From: Blautia hansenii DSM 20583
GTDB lineage: Bacteria > Bacillota > Clostridia > Lachnospirales > Lachnospiraceae
Direction: 5' to 3'
Assembly: GCF_002222595.2 (NCBI RefSeq)
Contig: NZ_CP022413.2
Span: forward strand, 884,001-948,000
DNA: 64,000 nt
Below the pieces are notes generated by a model, which made no database searches, was not told the origin of the DNA, and worked only from the letters and a program-made list of their open reading frames with translations. How positions within the stretch are numbered: the first letter of the stretch is position 1; each line of letters begins with the position of its first letter. The translations under genes were made by a program, and so were the position numbers. This document shows, piece by piece, positions 33,822-41,726 of the stretch.

Positions 33822-34865
33822 ATGACAGAATTAAAGAAAAAACCGCTGTTTAATCCAAGTGGAGACACAGATGTGCGTTTTCGCAGGATGATTGGCGGAA
33901 ATACTACTAACTTAAATGATTTCAACAACATGCGGTATGGATGGGTGAAGGGCTGGTATCGTCAGGCAATGAATAATTTCTGGATACCGGAGGAAATCAA
34001 TCTTTCTCAGGACAGAAAAGACTATGGGGAGCTTTTAGGAAAAGAGCGTCAGGCTTACGATAAAATTTTGAGCTTTCTGGTGTTTTTAGACTCCATTCAG
34101 TCTGCAAATTTGCCTTGTATCGGAGAATATATTACGGCAAATGAAATAAACTTATGCCTTTCCATTCAGACCTTTCAAGAATGTGTGCACAGCCAAAGTT
34201 ATAGCTATATGTTGGATACAATTTGCAGTCCGGAAAAGCGTAATGAGATTTTGTATCAGTGGAAAACAGATGAAAGGCTGTTAAAGAGAAATACCTTTAT
34301 CGGCGAATTATATAATGAATTTCAAATGAAAAAAGACAGCTTTACACTGCTGAAAGTCATGATGGCAAACTATATTTTAGAAGGAATTTACTTTTACAGT
34401 GGTTTTATGTTCTTCTATAATTTAAGTAGAAATGGGAAAATGCCCGGCTCTGCGCAAGAAATTCGTTATATTAACAGAGATGAAAATACTCATTTGTGGC
34501 TGTTTCGAAATATGATTTTGCAGTTAAAAGAGGAAGAACCGGAGCTTTTTACGAAAGAAAATATACAAGCTTTAAAGGAAATGCTGATGGAGGGTGTGGA
34601 GCAGGAGATTGCGTGGGGGCACTATGTTTTGGGAGACGATATCCCCGGAATTTCAAAAGAAATGATTACAGAATATATAAAATATCTGGGTAATTTACGC
34701 TTTACAGGCTTGGGCTTTGACGTAGTGTATCCGGGATATGAAAAAGAGCCGGAGAGTATGAAATGGGTGAGTTATTATTCCAATGCAAATATGGTAAAGA
34801 CAGACTTTTTTGAAGCGAAAAGTACCGCTTATGCAAAAAGTACGGCTCTTTTAGATGATTTATAG
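33822..34865 (+). CDS. Class I ribonucleoside-diphosphate reductase, beta subunit
   Basis: A 347-aa ferritin-fold radical subunit. Metal ligands are seen as the Asp in VFLDSIQSANL, Glu and His in FQECVHSQSY, Glu in ILEGIYFYS, and Glu and His in RDENTHLW. The radical Tyr four residues after the first His is present (HSQSY), so it is a tyrosyl-radical type, not a Phe/Leu variant. The start at 33822 follows AAGGAGAACG; a longer frame from 33771 overlaps the alpha gene and is rejected. Whether the metal is Fe or Mn cannot be read; no nrdI is adjacent. Confidence 0.93.
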   Translation: MTELKKKPLFNPSGDTDVRFRRMIGGNTTNLNDFNNMRYGWVKGWYRQAMNNFWIPEEINLSQDRKDYGELLGKERQAYDKILSFLVFLDSIQSANLPCIGEYITANEINLCLSIQTFQECVHSQSYSYMLDTICSPEKRNEILYQWKTDERLLKRNTFIGELYNEFQMKKDSFTLLKVMMANYILEGIYFYSGFMFFYNLSRNGKMPGSAQEIRYINRDENTHLWLFRNMILQLKEEEPELFTKENIQALKEMLMEGVEQEIAWGHYVLGDDIPGISKEMITEYIKYLGNLRFTGLGFDVVYPGYEKEPESMKWVSYYSNANMVKTDFFEAKSTAYAKSTALLDDL

Positions 34866-34975
34866 AGGAAAATATTGACTTTCTATCGGGCTTAATACTA
34901 TTCTATAAAAAGATGTTGGAGTCAAAGTTCTTTGGCACCGATATTTAACGCTTGAAACAGGAGGAAAGTAATTAA

Positions 34976-36073
34976 GTGGAAAAGCAGGAAATTCTGGCGA
35001 TTTACGGAACAGAATATAAACAAATGACAAAAACTCTTTTACAGGAAGCGGATTTAGAAGGCCGAATTTTAAGCAAAGAGTGTAAAATAGGAATAAAACC
35101 AAATTTGGTAGCACCTTCTGAGGCTTCTTATGGAGCAACTACCCACAGTGAAATTGTGGCGGGAATTATTGAATATTTGCAGGAAAGAGGTTTTTCTAAT
35201 CTGGTAATGTTGGAAAGCTCATGGGTAGGAGATAAAACAGCAGAAGCAGCGGAGGTCTGCGGATATTATGAGCTTTCGGAGCGATACCATGTGCCTTTTA
35301 TAGATTTACAAAAAGATACGTATCAAACATATTCCTGTCAGGGAATGGAATTGAAAATCTGCGACGAAGTAAAAAGCTTAGACTTTTTGATTAATGTGCC
35401 GGTTATGAAAGGGCATTGTCAGACAAAAATCACCTGTGCACTGAAAAACTTAAAGGGATTGATACCGAACTGCGAAAAAAGGCACTTTCATGCTATGGGA
35501 CTTCATGAACCCATTGCTTATCTGGCAGCAGAAATTGCACCGGATTTTACAGTGGTTGACAGTATTTGCGGAGATTGGGATTTTGAAGACGGGGGAAATC
35601 CGGTGGAGTTAAACCGTATTCTGGCTGCGACAGATCCGGTGCTTTGTGATGCTTATGTATGTCATTTTATGGGGTATGAGGTGGAGGAAGTACCGTATAT
35701 AAAAATGGCGGAAGCATTAGGGGCAGGGGACGCATGCTGGGAAAATGTGCAGCTTCGTGAGTTGAATACACCGAAACAGGGAGAATATATTCCGAAAGAG
35801 AGAAAAGTAGTGGAGGTTTGTGATGCAGTAGAGGAAGTGGAGTCTTGCAGTGCTTGTTACGGTTATCTTTTGCCGGCTCTTTGGCGGTTGAAGGAAGAAG
35901 GACTTTTGCAAAATTTGACGGAGAAAATCTGCATCGGACAGGGATATCACGGAAAAGCAGGAAAACTGGGAGTAGGGAACTGCACGAGAGGATTTCAAAA
36001 TTATGTGAAAGGATGTCCGCCTACCGAAGAGGAGATTTATGAGTTTTTGAAAAATTATACAGTGGGAAGATAA
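34976..36073 (+). CDS. DUF362 domain protein
   Basis: A 365-aa protein with the DUF362 pattern: KIGIKPNLVAPSEASYGATT, then LVMLESSWVGDKT, NVPVMKGHCQTKITCALKNL followed by KGLIPNCEKR, and DPVLCDAYVC. There is no 2x[4Fe-4S] domain, which many relatives carry. The C-terminal part has CSACYGYLLPALW and a GNCTRGF..KGCPP stretch with several cysteines, possibly a metal or cluster site. Start is GTG 34976 after CAGGAGGAAAG. Its function is unknown; some relatives sit with iron-sulfur oxidoreductases. It is a lone gene ending at a bidirectional terminator. Confidence 0.75.
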   Translation: MEKQEILAIYGTEYKQMTKTLLQEADLEGRILSKECKIGIKPNLVAPSEASYGATTHSEIVAGIIEYLQERGFSNLVMLESSWVGDKTAEAAEVCGYYELSERYHVPFIDLQKDTYQTYSCQGMELKICDEVKSLDFLINVPVMKGHCQTKITCALKNLKGLIPNCEKRHFHAMGLHEPIAYLAAEIAPDFTVVDSICGDWDFEDGGNPVELNRILAATDPVLCDAYVCHFMGYEVEEVPYIKMAEALGAGDACWENVQLRELNTPKQGEYIPKERKVVEVCDAVEEVESCSACYGYLLPALWRLKEEGLLQNLTEKICIGQGYHGKAGKLGVGNCTRGFQNYVKGCPPTEEEIYEFLKNYTVGR

Positions 36074-36074
36074 A

Positions 36075-36128
36075 AAATAGGACAGTCGCTTCACGATTAT
36101 TCAATCGTAAAGCGACTGTCCTATTTAA
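36075..36128. terminator. Bidirectional terminator between convergent genes
   Basis: A 17-bp perfect stem (36075-36091 with 36110-36126, core ATAGGACAGTCGCTT) is flanked by A-rich 5' and T-rich 3' sequence, serving the DUF362 gene and the minus-strand transporter. Confidence 0.9.
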
Positions 36129-36141
36129 AAAACATTTTTTA

Positions 36142-37497
36142 TTAAACGGTAATCCATCCCATTGCTTCTGATACAGCAAATACCAAGATCAGAATTAAGC
36201 AAATAGGAGCAATCCATTTCAGCATAATGTTATAGAACTTCTTAAACTTAAATGCTCCGTTTAACTCTACCTCATCAGAAACTACGTTAGAACCAATAAA
36301 GTGTCCGATACAGATACAGGTCAGGATTGCAACGATTGGCATCAATACACTGTTGCTCAGGAAATCAAAGAAATCCAGAAGACCAAGACCGATAATCTTG
36401 ATAAAGCTTAAAGGTCCGAAGCCTAAGGAAACAATAGCGCCTAATACCAGCACATAAATGGCAACAGAGATTGTTGCTTTTTTTCTGCTCCATCCAAGTT
36501 TATCTCTTATAATAGAAACGTTTGTTTCTAAAAGAGAGATAGAAGATGTCAAAGCTGCAAATAATACCAGAAGGAAGAACACAGTTCCGATTACACCGCC
36601 CAGAGTCATATCTTCAAAAACCTTAGGAAGTGTAACAAACATTAAGGAAGGTCCTTTGCCCAGTGCTGCTTCGTCACCGCCTGAAAATACAAAAACAGAA
36701 GGAATAATCATCAAACCTGCCAGAAAAGCAATCGCAGTATCGAAGATTTCAATCTGTCTTACAGATTTTTCCAGATTGCAGTCCTTCTTCATATAAGAAC
36801 CGTAGGTAATCATAATTCCCATTGCAAGGGACATGGAATAGAATAACTGTCCCATAGCTGCAAGTACCGTAGTAGCGGAGAATTTAGAAAAGTCAGGAAG
36901 CAGATAATATTTCACACCCTCCATAGCGCCGGGGCGTGTGATACAAAAGACGGAAACGCCTATAATCAGTACGATTAAAAGTGGCATCATAATACGGCTT
37001 GCCTTTTCAATTCCTTTTTCTACGCCGAAAATAACTACAACAGCAGTAATGATAACGTATAATGCAAACCAGAATACAGGAGAACCTGCCTGGCTGATAA
37101 AACCGTTAAAATACTCGTCACCGGCAGCAGCAGCAACATCACCTGTCAGAAAGGTTACAAAATATTTAATGACCCAACCGCCGATTACGCAGTAATAAGG
37201 TGTAATAACAAAAGGAACGATACACGCCAGATAACCTACAAATTTAAAACGTTTATCAAGGGCTTTAAAAGCGCCGACAGCACTTAATCCTGTTTTACGT
37301 CCAATGGCAATTTCTGTTATCATAAGAGTGAAGCCAAGAGTTACCGCAAGGATTAAATATACTAGCAGGAAGATACCTCCTCCGTATTTTGCAGCAAGAT
37401 AGGGAAATCGCCAAAGATTGCCAAGACCCACAGCAGAACCTGCAGCGGCAAGGACGAAGCCCATTTTGTTTGAAAAAGAACCTCTTTTTTTGTCCAT
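36142..37497 (-). CDS. Neurotransmitter:sodium symporter (NSS) family amino-acid transporter
   Basis: A 451-aa protein with about 11 membrane segments, the usual number for bacterial MhsT/TnaT-type members. The sodium/substrate site in TM1 is visible as AAAGSAVGLGNLWRFPY, and TM6 has MGQLFYSMSLAMGIM. It imports amino acids with Na+; the exact substrate is not readable. Of the possible starts, ATG at 37497 lies 8 nt after AAGAGG and is preferred over 37503 and 37506. It is transcribed away from the infC operon. Confidence 0.9.
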   Translation of the reverse strand: MDKKRGSFSNKMGFVLAAAGSAVGLGNLWRFPYLAAKYGGGIFLLVYLILAVTLGFTLMITEIAIGRKTGLSAVGAFKALDKRFKFVGYLACIVPFVITPYYCVIGGWVIKYFVTFLTGDVAAAAGDEYFNGFISQAGSPVFWFALYVIITAVVVIFGVEKGIEKASRIMMPLLIVLIIGVSVFCITRPGAMEGVKYYLLPDFSKFSATTVLAAMGQLFYSMSLAMGIMITYGSYMKKDCNLEKSVRQIEIFDTAIAFLAGLMIIPSVFVFSGGDEAALGKGPSLMFVTLPKVFEDMTLGGVIGTVFFLLVLFAALTSSISLLETNVSIIRDKLGWSRKKATISVAIYVLVLGAIVSLGFGPLSFIKIIGLGLLDFFDFLSNSVLMPIVAILTCICIGHFIGSNVVSDEVELNGAFKFKKFYNIMLKWIAPICLILILVFAVSEAMGWITV

Positions 37498-37666
37498 AAA
37501 CATCACCTCTTAAATTTTTAATTATGTAGATACAGTCAATGACACTTTAAAGTGATACATTGGCCGGGATATATAGCCCTTATTATGCCACTGAATTGTA
37601 AAAAAAACAAGAATTTTCTTAAAAAAATTAAAAAAAAATAAAATTCCTGAAAAGTACGAAATCTAC

Positions 37667-37695
37667 TTGACGAAGATGCGGATATATGGTAGACT
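37667..37695 (+). promoter_or_regulatory. Promoter of the infC operon
   Basis: TTGACG (37667-37672), 17-bp spacer, TAGACT (37690-37695). Confidence 0.65.
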
Positions 37696-37699
37696 AAAT

Positions 37700-37842
37700 A
37701 AGTCTGAAGAAGAAAAGAAAGCAGAGTATCCACTCTCACCTTAGCACAAATGAGTGACTATGGTTTATATGAAGATAATGAGGCGCAAGGCGTTTTCTTA
37801 TGCGGATAAACAGTGGATAGTTTGCAGAACTATCCTTTTTTA
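37700..37842 (+). promoter_or_regulatory. infC-rpmI-rplT leader (L20-type) ending in an attenuator
   Basis: A transcribed leader of about 240 nt precedes infC. It ends in a perfect terminator hairpin, GGATAGTT (37815-37822) with AACTATCC (37828-37835) and T6. In Bacillus and relatives ribosomal protein L20 binds such leaders and causes termination; the position here is the same. The upper leader (CACTCTCACC ... GAGTGA) gives an alternative stem. Specific L20 binding is inferred. Confidence 0.7.
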
Positions 37843-37941
37843 TATATAGGAAACTGCTCTGTGAATTCTTGTTCTTTCTTTCATCAAGTTCAAGCAGCCA
37901 AAGGCTGTAAGGGTTTATCAATATTATGGAGGTGCACTACT

Positions 37942-38448
37942 ATTAGCGATTTAATGATTAACGAACAAATCAGAGATAAAGAGGTCCGTCTTATAGGCGC
38001 AGAGGGAGAGCAGCTGGGAATTATGTCTGCCAGAGAGGCGCAGAAGCATGCGGCGGAGGCAGGATTAGACCTTGTGAAGATTGCTCCTACGGCAAAACCA
38101 CCGGTTTGTAAAATTATCGATTATGGTAAGTATAAGTACGAATTAGCCAGAAAAGAAAAGGAAGCTAAGAAGAAACAGAAAACCATAGAAATCAAAGAAG
38201 TGCGTTTATCCCCGAATATTGAGGAAAACGATTTGAACACGAAAGTCAATAATGCCAGAAAGTTCCTGACAAAAGGAAATAAGGTAAAAGTTACTCTGCG
38301 TTTCCGTGGGAGAGAGATGGCACACATGCAAAGCAGCAAATGTATTTTAGAGAAATTTGCTGAAATCCTATCTGATGTTGCTGTTGTAGAAAAAGCACCA
38401 AAGGTAGAAGGAAGAAGCATGACTATGTTTTTGACGGAAAAACGTTAA
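37942..38448 (+). CDS. infC: Translation initiation factor IF-3 with an AUU start codon
   Basis: A 168-aa factor: MINEQIRDKEVRLIG, then EKEAKKKQ linker and KVTLRFRGREMAH in the C-terminal domain. GGAGGT at 37928-37933 is 8 nt before ATT at 37942, while the first ATG (37954) is 20 nt away. The AUU start is therefore the best choice; it is the known self-control device of infC, because IF-3 rejects AUU. A frame extension to 37813 lies within the attenuator and is rejected. IF-3 binds the 30S subunit and checks the start codon. Confidence 0.93.
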   Translation: MSDLMINEQIRDKEVRLIGAEGEQLGIMSAREAQKHAAEAGLDLVKIAPTAKPPVCKIIDYGKYKYELARKEKEAKKKQKTIEIKEVRLSPNIEENDLNTKVNNARKFLTKGNKVKVTLRFRGREMAHMQSSKCILEKFAEILSDVAVVEKAPKVEGRSMTMFLTEKR

Positions 38449-38478
38449 TAAGAAAAAGAGTTTAAGGAGGACATAAAC

Positions 38479-38676
38479 ATGCCAAAAATGAAAACAACTA
38501 AAGCAGCTGCAAAGCGCTTCAAATCAACAGGTACAGGTAAATTAAAAAGAAATAAAGCTTATAAGAGCCATATCTTAACAAAGAAATCTCAGAAGAGAAA
38601 AAGAAATCTTAGAAAAGCAGCTATCACAGATGCAACTAATGTAAAGAACATGAAAAAAATCTTACCTTACATCTAA
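38479..38676 (+). CDS. rpmI: 50S ribosomal protein L35
   Basis: A 65-aa basic protein, usual length, with [15 protein letters not shown] at the start and [18 protein letters not shown]. Thirty bp after infC with AAGGAGG before the ATG. Part of the conserved infC-rpmI-rplT operon. Confidence 0.97.
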   Translation: MPKMKTTKAAAKRFKSTGTGKLKRNKAYKSHILTKKSQKRKRNLRKAAITDATNVKNMKKILPYI

Positions 38677-38720
38677 TCGTTTGTGTGTAAGTATGTGTTT
38701 AATATAGGAGGAAATTAAGA

Positions 38721-39077
38721 ATGGCAAGAATTAAAGGCGGATTAAACGCTAAGAAAAGACATAATAGAGTATTGAAACTGGCTAAAGGTTACAGAGGAGC
38801 TCGTTCCAAACAGTATAGAGTAGCAAAACAGTCTGTAATGAGAGCTTTAACAAGTTCTTACGCAGGCAGAAAACAGAGAAAACGTCAGTTCAGACAGTTA
38901 TGGATTGCACGTATCAACGCTGCTGCAAGAATGAACGGATTATCTTACAGCAAATTTATGTACGGTTTAAAATTAGCTAACGTTGATTTAAACAGAAAAG
39001 TATTAGCTGATATGGCTATCAATGATGCAGCAGGATTTGCTACATTAGCAGAATTAGCAAAATCTAAATTAGCTTAA
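38721..39077 (+). CDS. rplT: 50S ribosomal protein L20
   Basis: A 118-aa basic protein, usual length, with [19 protein letters not shown] and [18 protein letters not shown]. It binds 23S rRNA early in 50S assembly and, in relatives, represses its own operon through the leader mapped upstream. GGAGG precedes the ATG; the operon ends at the terminator at 39091. Confidence 0.97.
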   Translation: MARIKGGLNAKKRHNRVLKLAKGYRGARSKQYRVAKQSVMRALTSSYAGRKQRKRQFRQLWIARINAAARMNGLSYSKFMYGLKLANVDLNRKVLADMAINDAAGFATLAELAKSKLA

Positions 39078-39090
39078 TAGAAGATTGGAA

Positions 39091-39126
39091 AGAGTTGTTA
39101 CATATTAATGTGACAGCTCTTTTTAA
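39091..39126 (+). terminator. Terminator of the infC operon
   Basis: AGAGTTGTTACAT (39091-39103) pairs, with wobbles, with ATGTGACAGCTCT (39108-39120), then T5. Confidence 0.85.
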
Positions 39127-39165
39127 GTTTAAAACCTGTATTTAAGCAAACAAGGAGACAGACTT

Positions 39166-39840
39166 ATGTATCGGATTTTAATTGTGGAAGATGACATGGA
39201 TATTGCCCATGCAATTAAAAAGCATTTAGAAGCGTGGAATTTACAGGCGCGGTGCGTGGAGAATTTTGCAGATGTAATGACAGAGTTTTCTGCATATAAT
39301 TATCATCTTGTGCTGATGGACATTACGCTTCCTTTCTTTAACGGCTATTACTGGTGTCAGGAAATCAGAAAAATATCTCAAATTCCTGTTTTATTTATTT
39401 CCTCTGCATCAGACAATATGAATATAGTAATGGCAATTCAAATGGGCGGAGATGATTTTGTGGCAAAGCCCTTTGATTTATCGGTGTTGACTGCAAAGAT
39501 ACAGGCATTGCTTAGAAGAAGCTATGATTATACGGGACAGGTTTCTGTTTTGGAGCATAAAGGTGCGCTTTTAAATACAGCGGAGGCGGTTCTTTTTTAT
39601 CAGGACGAAAAAATTGAATTGACAAAGAACGAATACCGGATTTTACAGACCTTGATGGAGAATAAAGGAAAAATCGTAAGCAGGGAACGTCTTATGGAAA
39701 AGCTTTGGGAAAATGACAGTTTTGTAGATGAAAATACATTAAGTGTCAATGTAAACCGTCTGCGGAAAAAGCTGGCTCAGGCAGGCTTGTCCGATTTTAT
39801 CACTACAAAGGTGGGAATGGGATATACCATTGCTATTTAA
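39166..39840 (+). CDS. OmpR-family response regulator, BceR-like
   Basis: A 224-aa regulator. The receiver domain has the acidic pocket IVEDDMD and the phospho-acceptor Asp in VLMDITLPFFNGY, Lys in AKPFDLS; the C-terminal winged helix has LTKNEYRILQTLMENKG and SVNVNRLRKKL. It is the first gene of a regulator-kinase-ABC-permease set, 18 bp before the kinase, and should activate the transporter genes at 40962 when phosphorylated. Confidence 0.9.
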   Translation: MYRILIVEDDMDIAHAIKKHLEAWNLQARCVENFADVMTEFSAYNYHLVLMDITLPFFNGYYWCQEIRKISQIPVLFISSASDNMNIVMAIQMGGDDFVAKPFDLSVLTAKIQALLRRSYDYTGQVSVLEHKGALLNTAEAVLFYQDEKIELTKNEYRILQTLMENKGKIVSRERLMEKLWENDSFVDENTLSVNVNRLRKKLAQAGLSDFITTKVGMGYTIAI

Positions 39841-39858
39841 GCAAGTAAGGAGAACGTA

Positions 39859-40851
39859 ATGAAAGTATTTTCAATCTATATCAAGAAACAAGGGGGAAAA
39901 ATTCTCTTTTATCTGTTATTTTCCGCTGTCTTTTTCTGCCTTTTTTTCCTGTATCAAATTCCCCTTCATGCGGCGGTTTATGCAGTTTTCGTGGGTAGTG
40001 CTTTTGGAATAGCTGTTTTGATTTTTCAGTTTATAAAATTCCGTCAGAAATATGTCCAACTGGAAAGAGCAGTAAGCCAGAAAGAATTTTTGCCGGAAAA
40101 CCTGCCAAAGGCAGAGGGCGGACTGGAGGCAGAATACGAAAAGCTTGTGGAGCGGTTGTATGAAAACATCCAAAATATGGAAAATATATATAATGAAAAA
40201 GAGTTGGATATGCTGGAATATTATACTTTATGGGTACATCAGATTAAGACGCCCATTGCTTCCATGTATTTAAAGCTGCAAGGAGAAGACAGCGAATTTT
40301 CCAGAGAAATCGGGACAGATTTAATGCGTATTGAGCAGTATGTGGAAATGGTGCTCTGCTATCTGCGCCTTGACAGCAGCGAAAAAGACTATGTTTTTCG
40401 GGAATATTCCTTAGACAGTATTATAAAACAGGCAGTACGCAGATTTGCACCGCAATTTATCCGTAAAAAGATAAAGCTGGAATATGAAACCACCAATGCA
40501 GTGATTTTGACAGATGAAAAGTGGCTGCTTTTTGTGCTGGAGCAGCTGCTGTCCAATTCTTTAAAATATACAAAGCCGGGAGGCTGTATTTCCTTACAGT
40601 GGAAGCCGCCGCAGCTTTTGGTAGTGAAGGATACGGGAATTGGAATTGCCAAAGAAGATTTGCCCAGAATTTTTGAAAAGGGCTATACGGGATATAATGG
40701 AAGAGAGGATAAAAAGGCGAGCGGCATAGGCTTATATTTGTGTAAAAGGATTTGTGAAAAGCTGGGATACGGAATTTGGGCTGAGTCTGAAATTCATAAG
40801 GGCACAGAGATGATTTTGGATTTAAAGAGAAAAAAACTGGAAATAGAATAA
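39859..40851 (+). CDS. Intramembrane-sensing histidine kinase, BceS-like
   Basis: A 330-aa kinase with two close N-terminal membrane segments (about residues 15-60) and almost no outside domain, as in BceS-type kinases that sense through their partner transporter. The phospho-acceptor His is in WVHQIKTPIAS; the ATP-binding domain has LSNSLKYTKPGG, VKDTGIGIAKEDL and ASGIGLYLCK. A terminator hairpin after the gene overlaps the promoter of the transporter genes. Confidence 0.9.
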   Translation: MKVFSIYIKKQGGKILFYLLFSAVFFCLFFLYQIPLHAAVYAVFVGSAFGIAVLIFQFIKFRQKYVQLERAVSQKEFLPENLPKAEGGLEAEYEKLVERLYENIQNMENIYNEKELDMLEYYTLWVHQIKTPIASMYLKLQGEDSEFSREIGTDLMRIEQYVEMVLCYLRLDSSEKDYVFREYSLDSIIKQAVRRFAPQFIRKKIKLEYETTNAVILTDEKWLLFVLEQLLSNSLKYTKPGGCISLQWKPPQLLVVKDTGIGIAKEDLPRIFEKGYTGYNGREDKKASGIGLYLCKRICEKLGYGIWAESEIHKGTEMILDLKRKKLEIE

Positions 40852-40864
40852 CAATCTTTCAAAA

Positions 40865-40931
40865 ATGTAAGATGAAACAGGGGAAATGTAAGCGGAAGTT
40901 ATGGCGAAGCATTTCCCTTTTTTGATACAAT
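40865..40931 (+). promoter_or_regulatory. Terminator hairpin and regulated promoter of the Bce-like transporter
   Basis: GGGAAATG (40881-40888) pairs with CATTTCCC (40911-40918) followed by T6, a terminator for the kinase gene. Overlapping it are two direct repeats ATGTAAG (40865-40871 and 40886-40892), 21 bp apart, upstream of a -10-like TACAAT (40926-40931). Such spacing suits an OmpR-family dimer, so these may be the response regulator's sites. The last point is inference. Confidence 0.5.
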
Positions 40932-40961
40932 ACGTTTGAACAAAGCAAGGAGGAAAACGAG

Positions 40962-41726
40962 ATGGCAATTTTAGAAGTAAAGAATTTAAAGAAAATATAT
41001 ACAACACGATTTGGAGGAAATCAGGTAGAAGCCCTTCGAAATGTGAATTTCAGCGCTGAGGAAGGAGAATACACGGCGATTATGGGTGAGTCCGGTTCCG
41101 GTAAAACGACTCTTTTAAATATTCTTGCAGCTCTTGATAAGCCGACAAAAGGAACGGTATGGCTGGACGGAAAAGATATGTCCAAAATAAGGGAAACAGA
41201 GCTTTCTACTTTCCGCAGAGAAAATCTGGGCTTTGTATTTCAGGAATTTAATCTTTTAGATACTTTTTCTATTAAAGATAATATTTTCTTACCACTGGTA
41301 TTAAGCGGAAAAGGATATAAAGAGATGGAATACAGATTAGCTCCCATTGCAGAAAAGCTGGGAATTACAGCAATTTTAGAAAAGTATCCTTATGAGGTTT
41401 CAGGAGGTCAGAAGCAGAGAGCGGCAGTTGCCCGTGCGCTGATTACCAATCCGAAGTTGATTTTGGCAGATGAGCCTACGGGAGCTTTAGACTCCAAATC
41501 CACAGATGAACTTTTAGAGCTGTTTTCCGCAGTAAATGAGGAGGGACAGACTATTTTAATGGTAACCCATTCCATAAAAGCAGCAAGTCATGCAAAACGT
41601 GTGCTTTTTATCAAGGACGGTGAGGTGTTCCATCAGATTTACAGAGGAAATAATACAAGACAGCAGATGTATGAAAAGATTTCCAACGCCCTTACTGTTC
41701 TGGCAGGAGGGGGTGCAACAGAGTGA
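40962..41726 (+). CDS. ABC ATPase of antimicrobial-peptide resistance/sensing transporter (BceA-like)
   Basis: A 254-aa MacB/LolD/BceA-type ATPase. Walker A GESGSGKTT, Q-loop FVFQEFNLLDTFSIKDN, signature VSGGQKQR and Walker B LILADEPTGALDSKS are intact. It ends in a GTGA overlap with the permease gene, so the two are translationally coupled. With the permease it should remove or detach cell-wall-active peptides such as bacitracin or lantibiotics and also signal to the kinase. Confidence 0.92.
   Translation: MAILEVKNLKKIYTTRFGGNQVEALRNVNFSAEEGEYTAIMGESGSGKTTLLNILAALDKPTKGTVWLDGKDMSKIRETELSTFRRENLGFVFQEFNLLDTFSIKDNIFLPLVLSGKGYKEMEYRLAPIAEKLGITAILEKYPYEVSGGQKQRAAVARALITNPKLILADEPTGALDSKSTDELLELFSAVNEEGQTILMVTHSIKAASHAKRVLFIKDGEVFHQIYRGNNTRQQMYEKISNALTVLAGGGATE

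Noticed and set aside
37813..37941. 43-residue extension of IF-3
   Set aside because: It begins within the attenuator hairpin and lacks a ribosome site.
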